From Methanosarcina sp. (GTDB lineage: Archaea > Halobacteriota > Methanosarcinia > Methanosarcinales > Methanosarcinaceae): a stretch of DNA of 12,385 nucleotides. Numbering within the stretch: the first letter of the stretch is position 1; each line of letters opens with the position of its first letter. The translations under genes were made by a program, and so were the position numbers. Below are positions 1 to 6,149 of the stretch, one piece after another. The stretch covers positions 1-12,385 of the forward strand of contig JADGNM010000035.1 of assembly GCA_017883485.1 (NCBI GenBank). The letters run 5' to 3'. A model generated the notes under the pieces. It had not been told where the DNA came from. It did not search any database and saw nothing but the letters and a program-made list of their open reading frames with translations.

Positions 1-1
1 T

Positions 2-52
2 ACTCCAATAGCTGTCATCGATTTCACTGCAAACATAATATTTGGCGTATGA
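2..52 (+). CDS. possible C-terminal tail of a gene cut by the window edge
   Basis: Frame 2 is open from the window edge to a TGA at 50-52 and reads TPIAVIDFTANIIFGV, a hydrophobic tail that could end a protein. Only 16 codons are visible, so chance is a good explanation and no family can be assigned. Frame 1 is also open to a TGA at 82-84 but reads as unlikely protein sequence rich in Cys, His and Met. Confidence 0.2.
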   Translation, partial: TPIAVIDFTANIIFGV

Positions 53-255
53 GGTCAATGATGATGCTTTACTTGGTAATGTGACATAGTCAAGATAATA
101 TAGAGAACTATATATGAGCATAAACTGCTTAATAAAATAAATACGAGCAAAAATAACTTAATAAAATAATATACCATATGAACTATATAGAGGTTATAAA
201 TTACAGAAAAAGAGAAACCATCTGAAATAGCTAACTTGGAACATTGAATTAAAAC
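53..255. other. AT-rich intergenic DNA downstream of polB
   Basis: No gene is visible. The stretch holds two short direct repeats: CTTAATAAAATAA at 128-140 and 157-169, and GAACTATATA at 105-114 and 180-189. On the minus strand a run of five T (plus-strand A at 207-211) lies about 45 nt past the polymerase stop codon. It could serve as an oligo-T terminator of the kind common in archaea, although no strong hairpin precedes it. Confidence 0.4.
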
Positions 256-3060
256 TCAGAAATCGAATAGGGAACTTTGCCCTACGCGTCCATTTTCCGA
301 AAGTGTGCTTTTCTCCTGTGTCTTCCCTTCTCCTTCCATTTCACAGAAAAGCTTTATCTTTTCCTGTTTTCTTGCTTCAGGCTCCCTCGCCTCAAAATCA
401 AATAGTCCTTTCTGCTTTGAATCAAAGTCAAGCGAAGATATGTTTACTCCGAAAACTCCCAGAATGCGTTCAACAGGTGGCAGAATCTGCTTTTTAACAT
501 AATAATCCACATCGATAGGCACATTGTGCTCCCGGACATAGTCCGGGTCTTCAGCCCGGTCTACGAAAAGACCTTTCCCTCCAACGATGACAAAGGGAAT
601 TCTTGTCCCTATCGAAGGCATTACCCCTGTCCGCCTTTTAAGATTTTCTGCTACAGTCAGATGAGGTTGCTTATTCTTGTAGCTGTCTGTTTTTCGAGTA
701 AGTGTCCGGGTAAGCACAAGACTTTCGATAATTTCAGAGTCCCTTCTGGGGTCAAGATTGCGGACATCGCTAATGACCTTCTTAACATGCTCTACAGCCC
801 GATCAACGTCACCTTCTATAAGCACAAGTTCAAGCACTCTGTTAAGAGTTCTTGAAGTCAACTCGCACCAGTCCCTGCGGACAGTCTCCATTCCTTTGAC
901 CTTGATTTCGCTTTCCCAGCCCGAATTCCTAGGCTCAAAAAGCCATAGGGCATAGCGCTTCTTTGCAATAAGAAGGGCGCGTTTTGCAATTGACTCAAAT
1001 TCGAGCTCCATGGGATTAGGCAGGGAAGCAGAGACGATATCTGCAAGCCTGTTTCCTACAAGGCTAACCTCCTCAAGAGACAAATCCCCTCTGGAAGTGC
1101 ATTGGACAAAAACACTGTCAGTATCCCCATAGGCAACTGACAGTTTCACCTCCTTATCTGAAGGAGAAAGTTCTCCGGCTTCGTCAGAGACCAATGCTGC
1201 CATATCCCTCAGAATTATTTTACCGATAGTATTATTAATAATATCCCGAGTATCAAGGATGTTTTTCCTTCCAAAGCTGGTTACGGCATTTGCAAGAGTC
1301 AGGCTGTACAGCCTTGCCCTGGCGTACCCGGAATAACCATAAAAACTGTTCAGGAGGATTTTCAGGGCAAGCTGAGTAGCATCAAGTACTCTATATTCGT
1401 TTTCATCTAATGTCTTTTTCATTCTCTTCTTTGTCTCGGTCCTCTGATTAAGCAGGTCTTCGAGAATCGAAGGTACAATTCCCCTGCTAACCTCTGGAGG
1501 CACAAATTCTCCACCAGAAGGAGACCTAATAGTTCCCCCATCAGGCCTGTCTCCGGTAACAACAGTTGTATAGCAGAGGTTGTGTGCCATCATAATGGTC
1601 GGGTAGAGAGATTTATAGTCGAGAATCAGCACATTTTCAAGAAGACCCTTCTTAGGCTCGAGCACTTCACCGCCTTTCAGATCAGAACTCATGTCATACC
1701 TTTCTGCTGAAAGCTCATCCCCCGGCTTTGGAAGAATTATCCTGTCTCTGAGCGCGAATTCCCTGAAAAGCAGAGTTTCGACCATGGAAGTCTGGCCCCC
1801 GTCAACAATCTCCTGGAGCAGGCTTCCACTTACCTGAGCAAGAGCGATATATTTGTCAAGCAGCTTTAGCTTAAGGATAAGCTCAAGTGCAAGTTCAGAG
1901 TCCCTGCGTGCGTAATTAATGAATTTCTTAAATTTTTCTCCCGAATCGCTCCAGTATTTTTCCATTTCCAGAGGAGCAATATCGAGCTTTTCACGATTCA
2001 AAAGCTCCTTTGAAACAGCTCTCAGGGTATACTGCTTCAGGCTGAATGCCCTTCTCACAAGGGGAAGAGCATCCACTACTACCCGTCCTTTAATTTCAGT
2101 CCTGGTAATTAGCCCGAACCTCCGATACCCCATCTGACTACCATCCCTTCCAACAGCCGGATTGATTGACTCCCCTTTTGCAACAAGGGCTTTGACTCTA
2201 TCCGTAATATAAGGAATATCAAAGTCCTGATGGTTATATCCTGCAACTATGTCAGGGTCATAATCGCAAAATATCTCAAAAAAACGTTTTAGCATTTCGG
2301 TTTCGTTCTTGCAGCACTCGACATCTCCATCCATACCTTCCACATGCTTTGCCGCCAGAACCATGGTTTTATACCCTTTATATTCGGGCTCGAAGGAAAA
2401 GGCGATCATAAGTATAGGAGAAGCATCCGGAGAAGGCATTCCCCCATCAAGAGGCAGGCATTCTATGTCAAAAGAGAGGTACTTAAGAGGAGCAATTGTC
2501 AGGCTTTTGACTCTTTTTAGCTCTGGTGCAAGGAACGCTGAATCACGTGAAAAGCTCTCACAACGTGAAGCGCCTGCAGAACTTGCCCTGAAATATCTAG
2601 TAGGATCCACAGGCCTTCCTTCTGCAGAAACCCAGACCATGCCTCCAAGCCCACTGTCAATTAAAAAACGGTTTCTGAAAAGAATATCACTTTCATAAAC
2701 TTCCCATTTGCCTTCAGCTTTCACAACGTCCTGGATTTTCAGAATCTCGTCTCTGATCTCGGGTACATCCCTTGGCAAGTGGGTGGTAATCTTGAGCATT
2801 TTCTTCTTTGATTTCTGGTATCCTACAGGTTCAAATTTTTCAACAATTTCTACTTTTTTAACCTGCCCAAAAGTGTCTTTTATAAGCCCGGCTACAGTAC
2901 TTAAGTTTCCAGAGGCCTTGAGATAAAAATAAGGCTCAAAATCCGGGACAAGACAGCAAACGCTTTTTCCGTCCGCTCCTCTGCCAAAAAGGCGGATGAC
3001 GGGGCCGCTGTCGTTAACTACTTCATAATCTGCATCCAATATCTGAAAATCCATAGGCAT
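256..3060 (-). CDS. polB: family B replicative DNA polymerase (PolB) with 3'-5' exonuclease
   Basis: This is a 934-residue archaeal family B DNA polymerase, which extends primers in replication and repair and proofreads. Visible motifs in order: Exo I around D198 and E200 (FDIE), Exo II at 275-281 (YNHQDFD), Exo III at 383-387 (YARRD), motif A at 481-487 (DYKSLYP), motif B from K567 to G575 (KILLNSFYG) and motif C at 644-648 (YGDTD). All catalytic carboxylates are present. There is no intein, although archaeal PolB genes often carry them in these motifs. The C-terminus holds two PCNA-binding-type (PIP) motifs, QKGLFDF at 883-889 and QSSLFDF as the last seven residues. There is no Shine-Dalgarno before the ATG at 3060. 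A TATA-like box about 22 nt upstream suggests a leaderless mRNA, so the second ATG (3052-3054) is an equally possible start. The next gene upstream on this strand, phoU-like, is 192 bp away, so the polymerase is probably monocistronic. Confidence 0.97.
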   Translation of the reverse strand: MPMDFQILDADYEVVNDSGPVIRLFGRGADGKSVCCLVPDFEPYFYLKASGNLSTVAGLIKDTFGQVKKVEIVEKFEPVGYQKSKKKMLKITTHLPRDVPEIRDEILKIQDVVKAEGKWEVYESDILFRNRFLIDSGLGGMVWVSAEGRPVDPTRYFRASSAGASRCESFSRDSAFLAPELKRVKSLTIAPLKYLSFDIECLPLDGGMPSPDASPILMIAFSFEPEYKGYKTMVLAAKHVEGMDGDVECCKNETEMLKRFFEIFCDYDPDIVAGYNHQDFDIPYITDRVKALVAKGESINPAVGRDGSQMGYRRFGLITRTEIKGRVVVDALPLVRRAFSLKQYTLRAVSKELLNREKLDIAPLEMEKYWSDSGEKFKKFINYARRDSELALELILKLKLLDKYIALAQVSGSLLQEIVDGGQTSMVETLLFREFALRDRIILPKPGDELSAERYDMSSDLKGGEVLEPKKGLLENVLILDYKSLYPTIMMAHNLCYTTVVTGDRPDGGTIRSPSGGEFVPPEVSRGIVPSILEDLLNQRTETKKRMKKTLDENEYRVLDATQLALKILLNSFYGYSGYARARLYSLTLANAVTSFGRKNILDTRDIINNTIGKIILRDMAALVSDEAGELSPSDKEVKLSVAYGDTDSVFVQCTSRGDLSLEEVSLVGNRLADIVSASLPNPMELEFESIAKRALLIAKKRYALWLFEPRNSGWESEIKVKGMETVRRDWCELTSRTLNRVLELVLIEGDVDRAVEHVKKVISDVRNLDPRRDSEIIESLVLTRTLTRKTDSYKNKQPHLTVAENLKRRTGVMPSIGTRIPFVIVGGKGLFVDRAEDPDYVREHNVPIDVDYYVKKQILPPVERILGVFGVNISSLDFDSKQKGLFDFEAREPEARKQEKIKLFCEMEGEGKTQEKSTLSENGRVGQSSLFDF

Positions 3061-3077
3061 GGTTTAAGGTTTTAGGT

Positions 3078-3087
3078 AACATATAGC
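3078..3087 (-). promoter_or_regulatory. TATA-like box of polB, implying a leaderless transcript
   Basis: On the minus strand the sequence reads AGCTATATGTTACC, centred about 22 nt from the polB ATG. Archaeal transcription usually begins 22-27 nt from the centre of the TATA box, which puts the RNA start at or within the first codons. This agrees with the absence of a Shine-Dalgarno. The match to the TATA consensus is moderate. Confidence 0.4.
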
Positions 3088-3182
3088 TTTTGTTGTATTT
3101 TTAAGAAAGAGATTTAGCGTATTCTTAAATCCTTAACAAAAAGATGAGAATAATTAATAAGTCGATTTTGTAAAATTAACAG

Positions 3183-3229
3183 TTATATCTCTTCCTCTTT
3201 TACCTTTTGGACAGCTTATATCTCTTCCT
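3183..3229. repeat. two copies of a 14-nt direct repeat between phoU-like gene and polB
   Basis: TTATATCTCTTCCT occurs exactly at 3183-3196 and at 3216-3229, 33 bp apart. On the minus strand each copy reads AGGAAGAGATATAA, a purine-rich element ending in a TATA-like core. They could be extra promoters for polB with a long leader, or binding sites for a regulator. Function is unknown. Confidence 0.5.
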
Positions 3230-3252
3230 TGTTATGTTTGTATAATCTCAAT

Positions 3253-4263
3253 TCAAATCTGCGTTATGTTCATATTGATTGCAACTTCTGCGATATCAGC
3301 GCTGTACTCGGCTACTCTCCTGAGGCTCTCCAGAACCATGCTAAGTTCAATGTTACCTGGACCTTCGACATCTCGTGACTCCAGAGAAACTCCGAATTGA
3401 GAGACCTTTTTTGCTTCCACGACAATTTTGTTGATAGCCTGAAGGTCTTCTTGCGCCATTGAATCAATCGAGCTTTCAAAAACTTTGCGGGAAAGCTCGG
3501 CCATCTTGAAGATAGGGTCATCAGAGTTAACCCCGGTACTCATTTTCAGGACATTCCTGGCTATTCTGACCGCATGGTCTCCTACGCGCTCAATGCTTTT
3601 GGTAATGAGCCTGTACCCCAGACATTCCCGTGGATGCCGAATTCCTATCTTTTCTGAAAGCTCGATATCCTCAATTGAGGCTTTGAGCTGGCGGACAGAA
3701 AGAAGATAGAAGCGGTCCACATCATCGTCCCTCTGAATGACGTCTTCGGCAATTTCCACATTGTGATCCTTCAGGGCAGCCATTGAGTCTTCAAGCATCG
3801 AAAGTACAAGACCATACATATTTTTGATTACTCTACCAAGGGGAAGGTCATTGTAATTAAGCAGGCACTGAAAGACCAGCTCATTTCTGGATTCTTCCAC
3901 AAGTTCGAGACCTATCAATTTTTGACGCACGGAGTCCTTTATAAACTTGCGGTCATAAGCACTGAAACCTTTTTTGGTGGTCAACCTGATAGAGTCATAA
4001 CCCACAAGATAATGTGAAATTAGAATCCTGAGGTTGTTTTCCGCACTATCCGAGTGGATGTAGTCGATCGTAGCCTTGGGAGCGGCATGTTCCTTTGAGA
4101 TCGAACTGGAAGAAACTAGCAGGGTCTTGTTAGGCAATGGTGTAAGATTAAGCGTGTCTCCGGCTTTAAGTCCTATATCCCTTACCCATTTTATGGGAAG
4201 AGATACAATGTAGGTAGAATTTCCAGTAAACTGAACTTTTCGTTTGTCCTTAGTAATAAACAA
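3253..4263 (-). CDS. phoU: AbrB-like domain plus two PhoU domains, phosphate-uptake-type regulator
   Basis: The 336-residue protein has an N-terminal SpoVT/AbrB-like beta domain at about 8-50 (RKVQFTGNSTYIVSLPIKWV, then GLKAGD), a linker region, and two PhoU-type helical bundles at about 140-242 and 250-330. The first bundle carries acidic motifs around QRDDDVD (177-183) and the PhoU-typical helix SIERVGDHAVRIA (223-235); the second carries EYSADIAEVA (319-328). AbrB-PhoU fusions are a common archaeal form of PhoU and are thought to link phosphate status to transport or gene expression. No pst transporter genes lie in the window, so this copy is an orphan. The start is odd: the frame has no ATG near it. 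TTG at 4261-4263 is only 1 nt from a perfect AGGAGG, while ATT at codon 3 has a normal 7-nt spacing. Family assignment is firm; the exact first codon is not. Confidence 0.9.
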   Translation of the reverse strand: MFITKDKRKVQFTGNSTYIVSLPIKWVRDIGLKAGDTLNLTPLPNKTLLVSSSSISKEHAAPKATIDYIHSDSAENNLRILISHYLVGYDSIRLTTKKGFSAYDRKFIKDSVRQKLIGLELVEESRNELVFQCLLNYNDLPLGRVIKNMYGLVLSMLEDSMAALKDHNVEIAEDVIQRDDDVDRFYLLSVRQLKASIEDIELSEKIGIRHPRECLGYRLITKSIERVGDHAVRIARNVLKMSTGVNSDDPIFKMAELSRKVFESSIDSMAQEDLQAINKIVVEAKKVSQFGVSLESRDVEGPGNIELSMVLESLRRVAEYSADIAEVAINMNITQI

Positions 4264-4264
4264 T

Positions 4265-4270
4265 CCTCCT
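4265..4270 (-). promoter_or_regulatory. Shine-Dalgarno AGGAGG of the PhoU-like gene
   Basis: The minus strand reads CTCAGGAGGATTGTTTATT. The perfect AGGAGG is 1 nt from the TTG codon and 7 nt from the ATT codon in the same frame. It therefore argues for initiation at or just after the first codons rather than further upstream. The upstream frame stays open but contains no ATG. Confidence 0.7.
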
Positions 4271-4311
4271 GAGGGTATCCTAATTAATTCAGTAAGAACT
4301 ATATAGACAAT

Positions 4312-4325
4312 GGTGATATATAAAG
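4312..4325 (-). promoter_or_regulatory. TATA box of the PhoU-like gene
   Basis: The minus strand reads CTTTATATATCACCA, a good archaeal TATA box. Its centre near 4319 predicts an RNA start near 4292 and a leader of about 25-30 nt that would include the AGGAGG. A second TATA-like palindrome, CTATATAG at 4299-4306, lies too close to the Shine-Dalgarno to be the main box and might instead be an operator. Confidence 0.5.
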
Positions 4326-4545
4326 GTATCTCATAAGTAGGATGCTAGAATAGGGATACAGAAGGATGACTTTGTCTAAGTATGCTATATAGGATTAGTA
4401 ATTGAGTAATAGAAAAAATAGAGTTATCTGAAGAGAATATATAAAATCAGATATAAAATTATGATTATGAAAACGTTTTTCTGTAATTTTCTTCAATTTT
4501 TTAACATATACTGGGCTACTGTTGTTGTTTAAAACTCTGTGAAAA

Positions 4546-4950
4546 CTAGAGGCACTGTTGAGCAATTTCTTGCGCTTTATCCTGGCTCAGGACTTTTTGA
4601 GCTGCTGGGAACACCTTATTTTCTTCCTCTTGTACTTGATGGTCTATTTTTTTTTCATTTCGTTTCTCGACTTTAGAAGTCCAATTATGATCGCTCTCAT
4701 CCATTCTCTCCAGTTCGGAGATAACCGTTTTTGATTCTTTGTGTTCTTTGAAGGCATGCTTAACAAGGTCACATAATTCATCTTTCTGCTGAAGCAGCGG
4801 ATAGAAAAGCTTCTCTTCCCCAGCCATATGCAGATCGGTCTTAGCTTTTACTTTAAGCAAAGATTCTCTTGAGCCATTGCATGTTGCTTGCTGAAGAAGG
4901 TCAGCCACTTGATCATGCTCTGCGCTTAGCACATCATAAATCGTTTCCAT
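4546..4950 (-). CDS. single-domain hemerythrin-like (HHE) protein
   Basis: The 134-residue soluble protein fits the hemerythrin HHE cation-binding family, a four-helix bundle that binds a non-haem di-iron centre. The ligand pattern is visible: H12 in helix 1, H41 and E45 (HMAGE) in helix 2, H65 or H70 in helix 3, and H104 and E108 (HQVQE) in helix 4, followed by the usual VFP. No signal peptide, membrane segment or fused signalling domain is present. In anaerobes such proteins are proposed to bind oxygen, nitric oxide or iron; the role of this one cannot be read from the sequence. A strong AGGAGG lies 7 nt before the ATG. It is divergent from the DUF531 gene and separated from it by 133 bp. 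Confidence 0.88.
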   Translation of the reverse strand: METIYDVLSAEHDQVADLLQQATCNGSRESLLKVKAKTDLHMAGEEKLFYPLLQQKDELCDLVKHAFKEHKESKTVISELERMDESDHNWTSKVEKRNEKKIDHQVQEEENKVFPAAQKVLSQDKAQEIAQQCL

Positions 4951-4957
4951 GATTTCC

Positions 4958-4963
4958 CCTCCT
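4958..4963 (-). promoter_or_regulatory. Shine-Dalgarno of the hemerythrin-like gene
   Basis: The minus strand reads AGAGGAGGGGAAATCATG: a perfect AGGAGG with 7 nt to the ATG, which fixes the start at 4950. A TATA-like AATTATATGC on the minus strand (plus 4997-5006) would place the RNA start near 4975 with a leader of about 25 nt. Confidence 0.75.
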
Positions 4964-5025
4964 CTTTTGAGGTAAAAGGTAATGATATTTAAACAAGCAT
5001 ATAATTGCGTAACTATTATTTCTAA

Positions 5026-5034
5026 TTTATAAAA
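5026..5034 (+). promoter_or_regulatory. TATA box of the DUF531 gene
   Basis: TTTATAAAA, centred near 5030, predicts a plus-strand RNA start near 5056 and a leader of about 28 nt. No Shine-Dalgarno is seen in that leader. Together with the minus-strand box at 4997-5006 it makes this gap a divergent promoter region. Confidence 0.5.
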
Positions 5035-5083
5035 ATAATGAGATCCGCAAGGTTAACGAAAAACTATTTTACAAAAAAGCATA

Positions 5084-5632
5084 ATGAAACAGCTTATGCT
5101 TACCCTTGGGATAGTAAACACCTATGATAAAATCAAAATTCTTGATGCTCACTACCGTGCGATTGCAAGAGCTGCTCCAATCTGTCATGCCTATGGATTC
5201 CATCTCGCCCTTTATGATTTTCCGTTCAAAATGACCGCAGAAGAACTGGTAGCTTTCGTAATGGAAAAAACCACTATAGGGGAAGCGGGAAGCTATCTTA
5301 AGACTCTTTATGGAAAAAATCATCTGTCAATGTCCGATCTCCCAAAGAAAGGATTTCCGTCTCATTTTGGGGAGATTGTAATTACTACCTCAAAACCGGA
5401 CCCAAAAAAACAGGTCCTGCCTGTAAAAATTGCTGAGGAAGCCTTCAGAAACCGCTCATTTCTCTTCCTTGTGGGATTAGGGCATAAAGGGCTTCCTAAG
5501 GAGCTCTTCGAGAGAGGAAAATATCACCTTGATATTACCTGTAAAGGGTTATCTCTGGAGACCTGTACTGCGATAGGAGCTATTCCTGCTAATCTATCCG
5601 GTCTCATGACAAAACTGGAAGTTGAAAAGTAA
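5084..5632 (+). CDS. DUF531 family protein with SPOUT-like C-terminal region
   Basis: The 182-residue soluble protein matches the archaeal DUF531 type as I recognise it; no activity is established for the family to my knowledge. The C-terminal third has the look of the trefoil-knot cofactor site of SPOUT RNA methyltransferases: a hydrophobic strand followed by a glycine turn, FLFLVGLGHKGLPKEL at 126-141, then YHLDITCKGLSLETCTAIGA at 147-166, where SPOUT enzymes carry a similar SLxxATA-type helix. The N-terminal part (NTYDKIKILDAHYRAIARAA) has no motif I can name. An RNA-methyltransferase-like role is my inference. The start is the first ATG after the TATA box; no Shine-Dalgarno is visible. 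The gene stands alone and is followed by a hairpin. Confidence 0.82.
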   Translation: MKQLMLTLGIVNTYDKIKILDAHYRAIARAAPICHAYGFHLALYDFPFKMTAEELVAFVMEKTTIGEAGSYLKTLYGKNHLSMSDLPKKGFPSHFGEIVITTSKPDPKKQVLPVKIAEEAFRNRSFLFLVGLGHKGLPKELFERGKYHLDITCKGLSLETCTAIGAIPANLSGLMTKLEVEK

Positions 5633-5634
5633 AT

Positions 5635-5666
5635 TTTTAGCTTAAGCTCAAACTCAAAAGCTAAAA
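5635..5666 (+). terminator. hairpin just after the DUF531 stop codon
   Basis: TTTTAGCTT at 5635-5643 pairs perfectly with AAGCTAAAA at 5658-5666, giving a 9-bp stem and a 14-nt loop directly after the TAA. No long T-tract follows, so it may end transcription only weakly or protect the 3' end. Confidence 0.45.
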
Positions 5667-5686
5667 GTACTCAAAGAGATTCATTT

Positions 5687-5719
5687 GGAAAATTTTAACG
5701 AACATGGAAAATTTTTTCC
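5687..5719. promoter_or_regulatory. NrpR-type operator candidate GGAA-N6-TTCC with an upstream half copy
   Basis: The sequence at 5706-5719 is GGAAAATTTTTTCC, exactly GGAA, six bases, TTCC. That is the operator form reported for NrpR, the nitrogen-assimilation repressor of methanogens. A second GGAAAATTTT at 5687-5696 lacks the TTCC half and lies 19 bp upstream, close to two helical turns. The palindrome ends 8 bp before the TATA box at 5728-5735, over the BRE region where a bound protein could block TFB and TBP. The sequence match is direct; NrpR control is inferred. AT-rich DNA can produce such sites by chance. Confidence 0.5.
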
Positions 5720-5727
5720 GGAACGAA

Positions 5728-5735
5728 TATATAAT
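5728..5735 (+). promoter_or_regulatory. TATA box of the small-gene transcription unit
   Basis: TATATAAT with upstream GGAACGAA as a plausible BRE is the clearest TATA box in the plus-strand gap. It predicts an RNA start near 5757, almost 400 nt before the small gene's ATG. Confidence 0.6.
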
Positions 5736-5756
5736 ACAATTGACAATTAATACTTT

Positions 5757-6149
5757 GTTGTGGGTAAGAACAACGCTTGTTGCGCGTTATGGGGTTAATA
5801 GCCCAAAGGACACAGATTCTGAACCTGCATTTTAGAACTCCCATCTAGAAAAATTGGAAGTTCTAGCCTGAAAGCGTGAATTGGTATCTTGAAAGATTAG
5901 AGTTCCGGATTTCATAGCAGAAATTCTTGGAGATATTAAGAACTCTAACCTGTGTTCGGTGACTTGTATCCGAAAAGGCTGGAAATTTAGTCCGAATTGC
6001 AGGATCGCATCCAGAGGGAATTATTCTAACCCGCATATAAGCGCAAACATTGAAGAGACAGGAGGAAAAGTCTGAATTGCGGAGGTCGATCCAAAGAGAG
6101 CGGCAAACCCGCATGTAAGCGCAAAAATTGAAGAGACAGGAGGAAGACT
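5757..6149 (+). ncRNA. long structured 5' leader, or overlapping small RNA, of the 52-codon gene
   Basis: The stretch from the predicted RNA start to the ATG has no credible gene but is rich in pairing. A 9-bp perfect stem joins 5897-5905 and 5940-5948 (TTAGAGTTC with GAACTCTAA) and encloses an inner hairpin, ATTTC 5909-5913 with GAAAT 5920-5924. Another stem joins 5833-5839 and 5859-5865 (TAGAACT with AGTTCTA). Near the 5' end AACAA at 5769-5773 can pair with TTGTT at 5777-5781 or, if transcribed, at 5755-5759. The 3' part is the tandem repeat described separately. I cannot match this to a known riboswitch, RNase P or SRP RNA. It could be a regulatory leader, a processed small RNA, or both. 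The ends are predictions. Confidence 0.45.
5994..6149 (+). repeat. tandem repeat of about 80 nt, each unit with hairpins and an AGGAGG
   Basis: Unit 1 begins with GAATTGC at 5994 and unit 2 with GAATTGC at 6074. The 40-nt segments 6028-6067 and 6106-6145 match at 38 of 40 positions; the segments before them are more diverged and differ by a 2-nt indel. Both units keep a GGA...TCC hairpin (GGATCGCATCC in unit 1), a CCCGCATRTAAGCGC element and AGGAGG (6060-6065 and 6138-6143). Conservation of paired and Shine-Dalgarno parts with a diverged spacer suggests selection on RNA rather than a recent duplication. A GAATT also recurs at 6156 inside the gene. Confidence 0.75.

Noticed and set aside
526..855. 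Plus-strand frame of 109 codons within polB
   Set aside because: It is antisense to intact polymerase domains with all motifs in place. The same holds for 2309-2698 and the other opposite-strand frames within polB.
5789..5848. Short upstream frame (MGLIAQRTQILNLHFRTPI) in the long leader
   Set aside because: No Shine-Dalgarno precedes it and its ATG lies in a region that can pair. Nothing favours translation.
5863..6114. Minus-strand frame of 83 codons opposite the structured leader
   Set aside because: Its internal repetition simply mirrors the tandem RNA repeat on the other strand. It has no ribosome binding site and its composition is not protein-like.
5994..6149. Possible CRISPR-like repeats
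   Set aside because: There are only two diverged copies, directly adjacent with no unique spacers, and they include a ribosome binding site.
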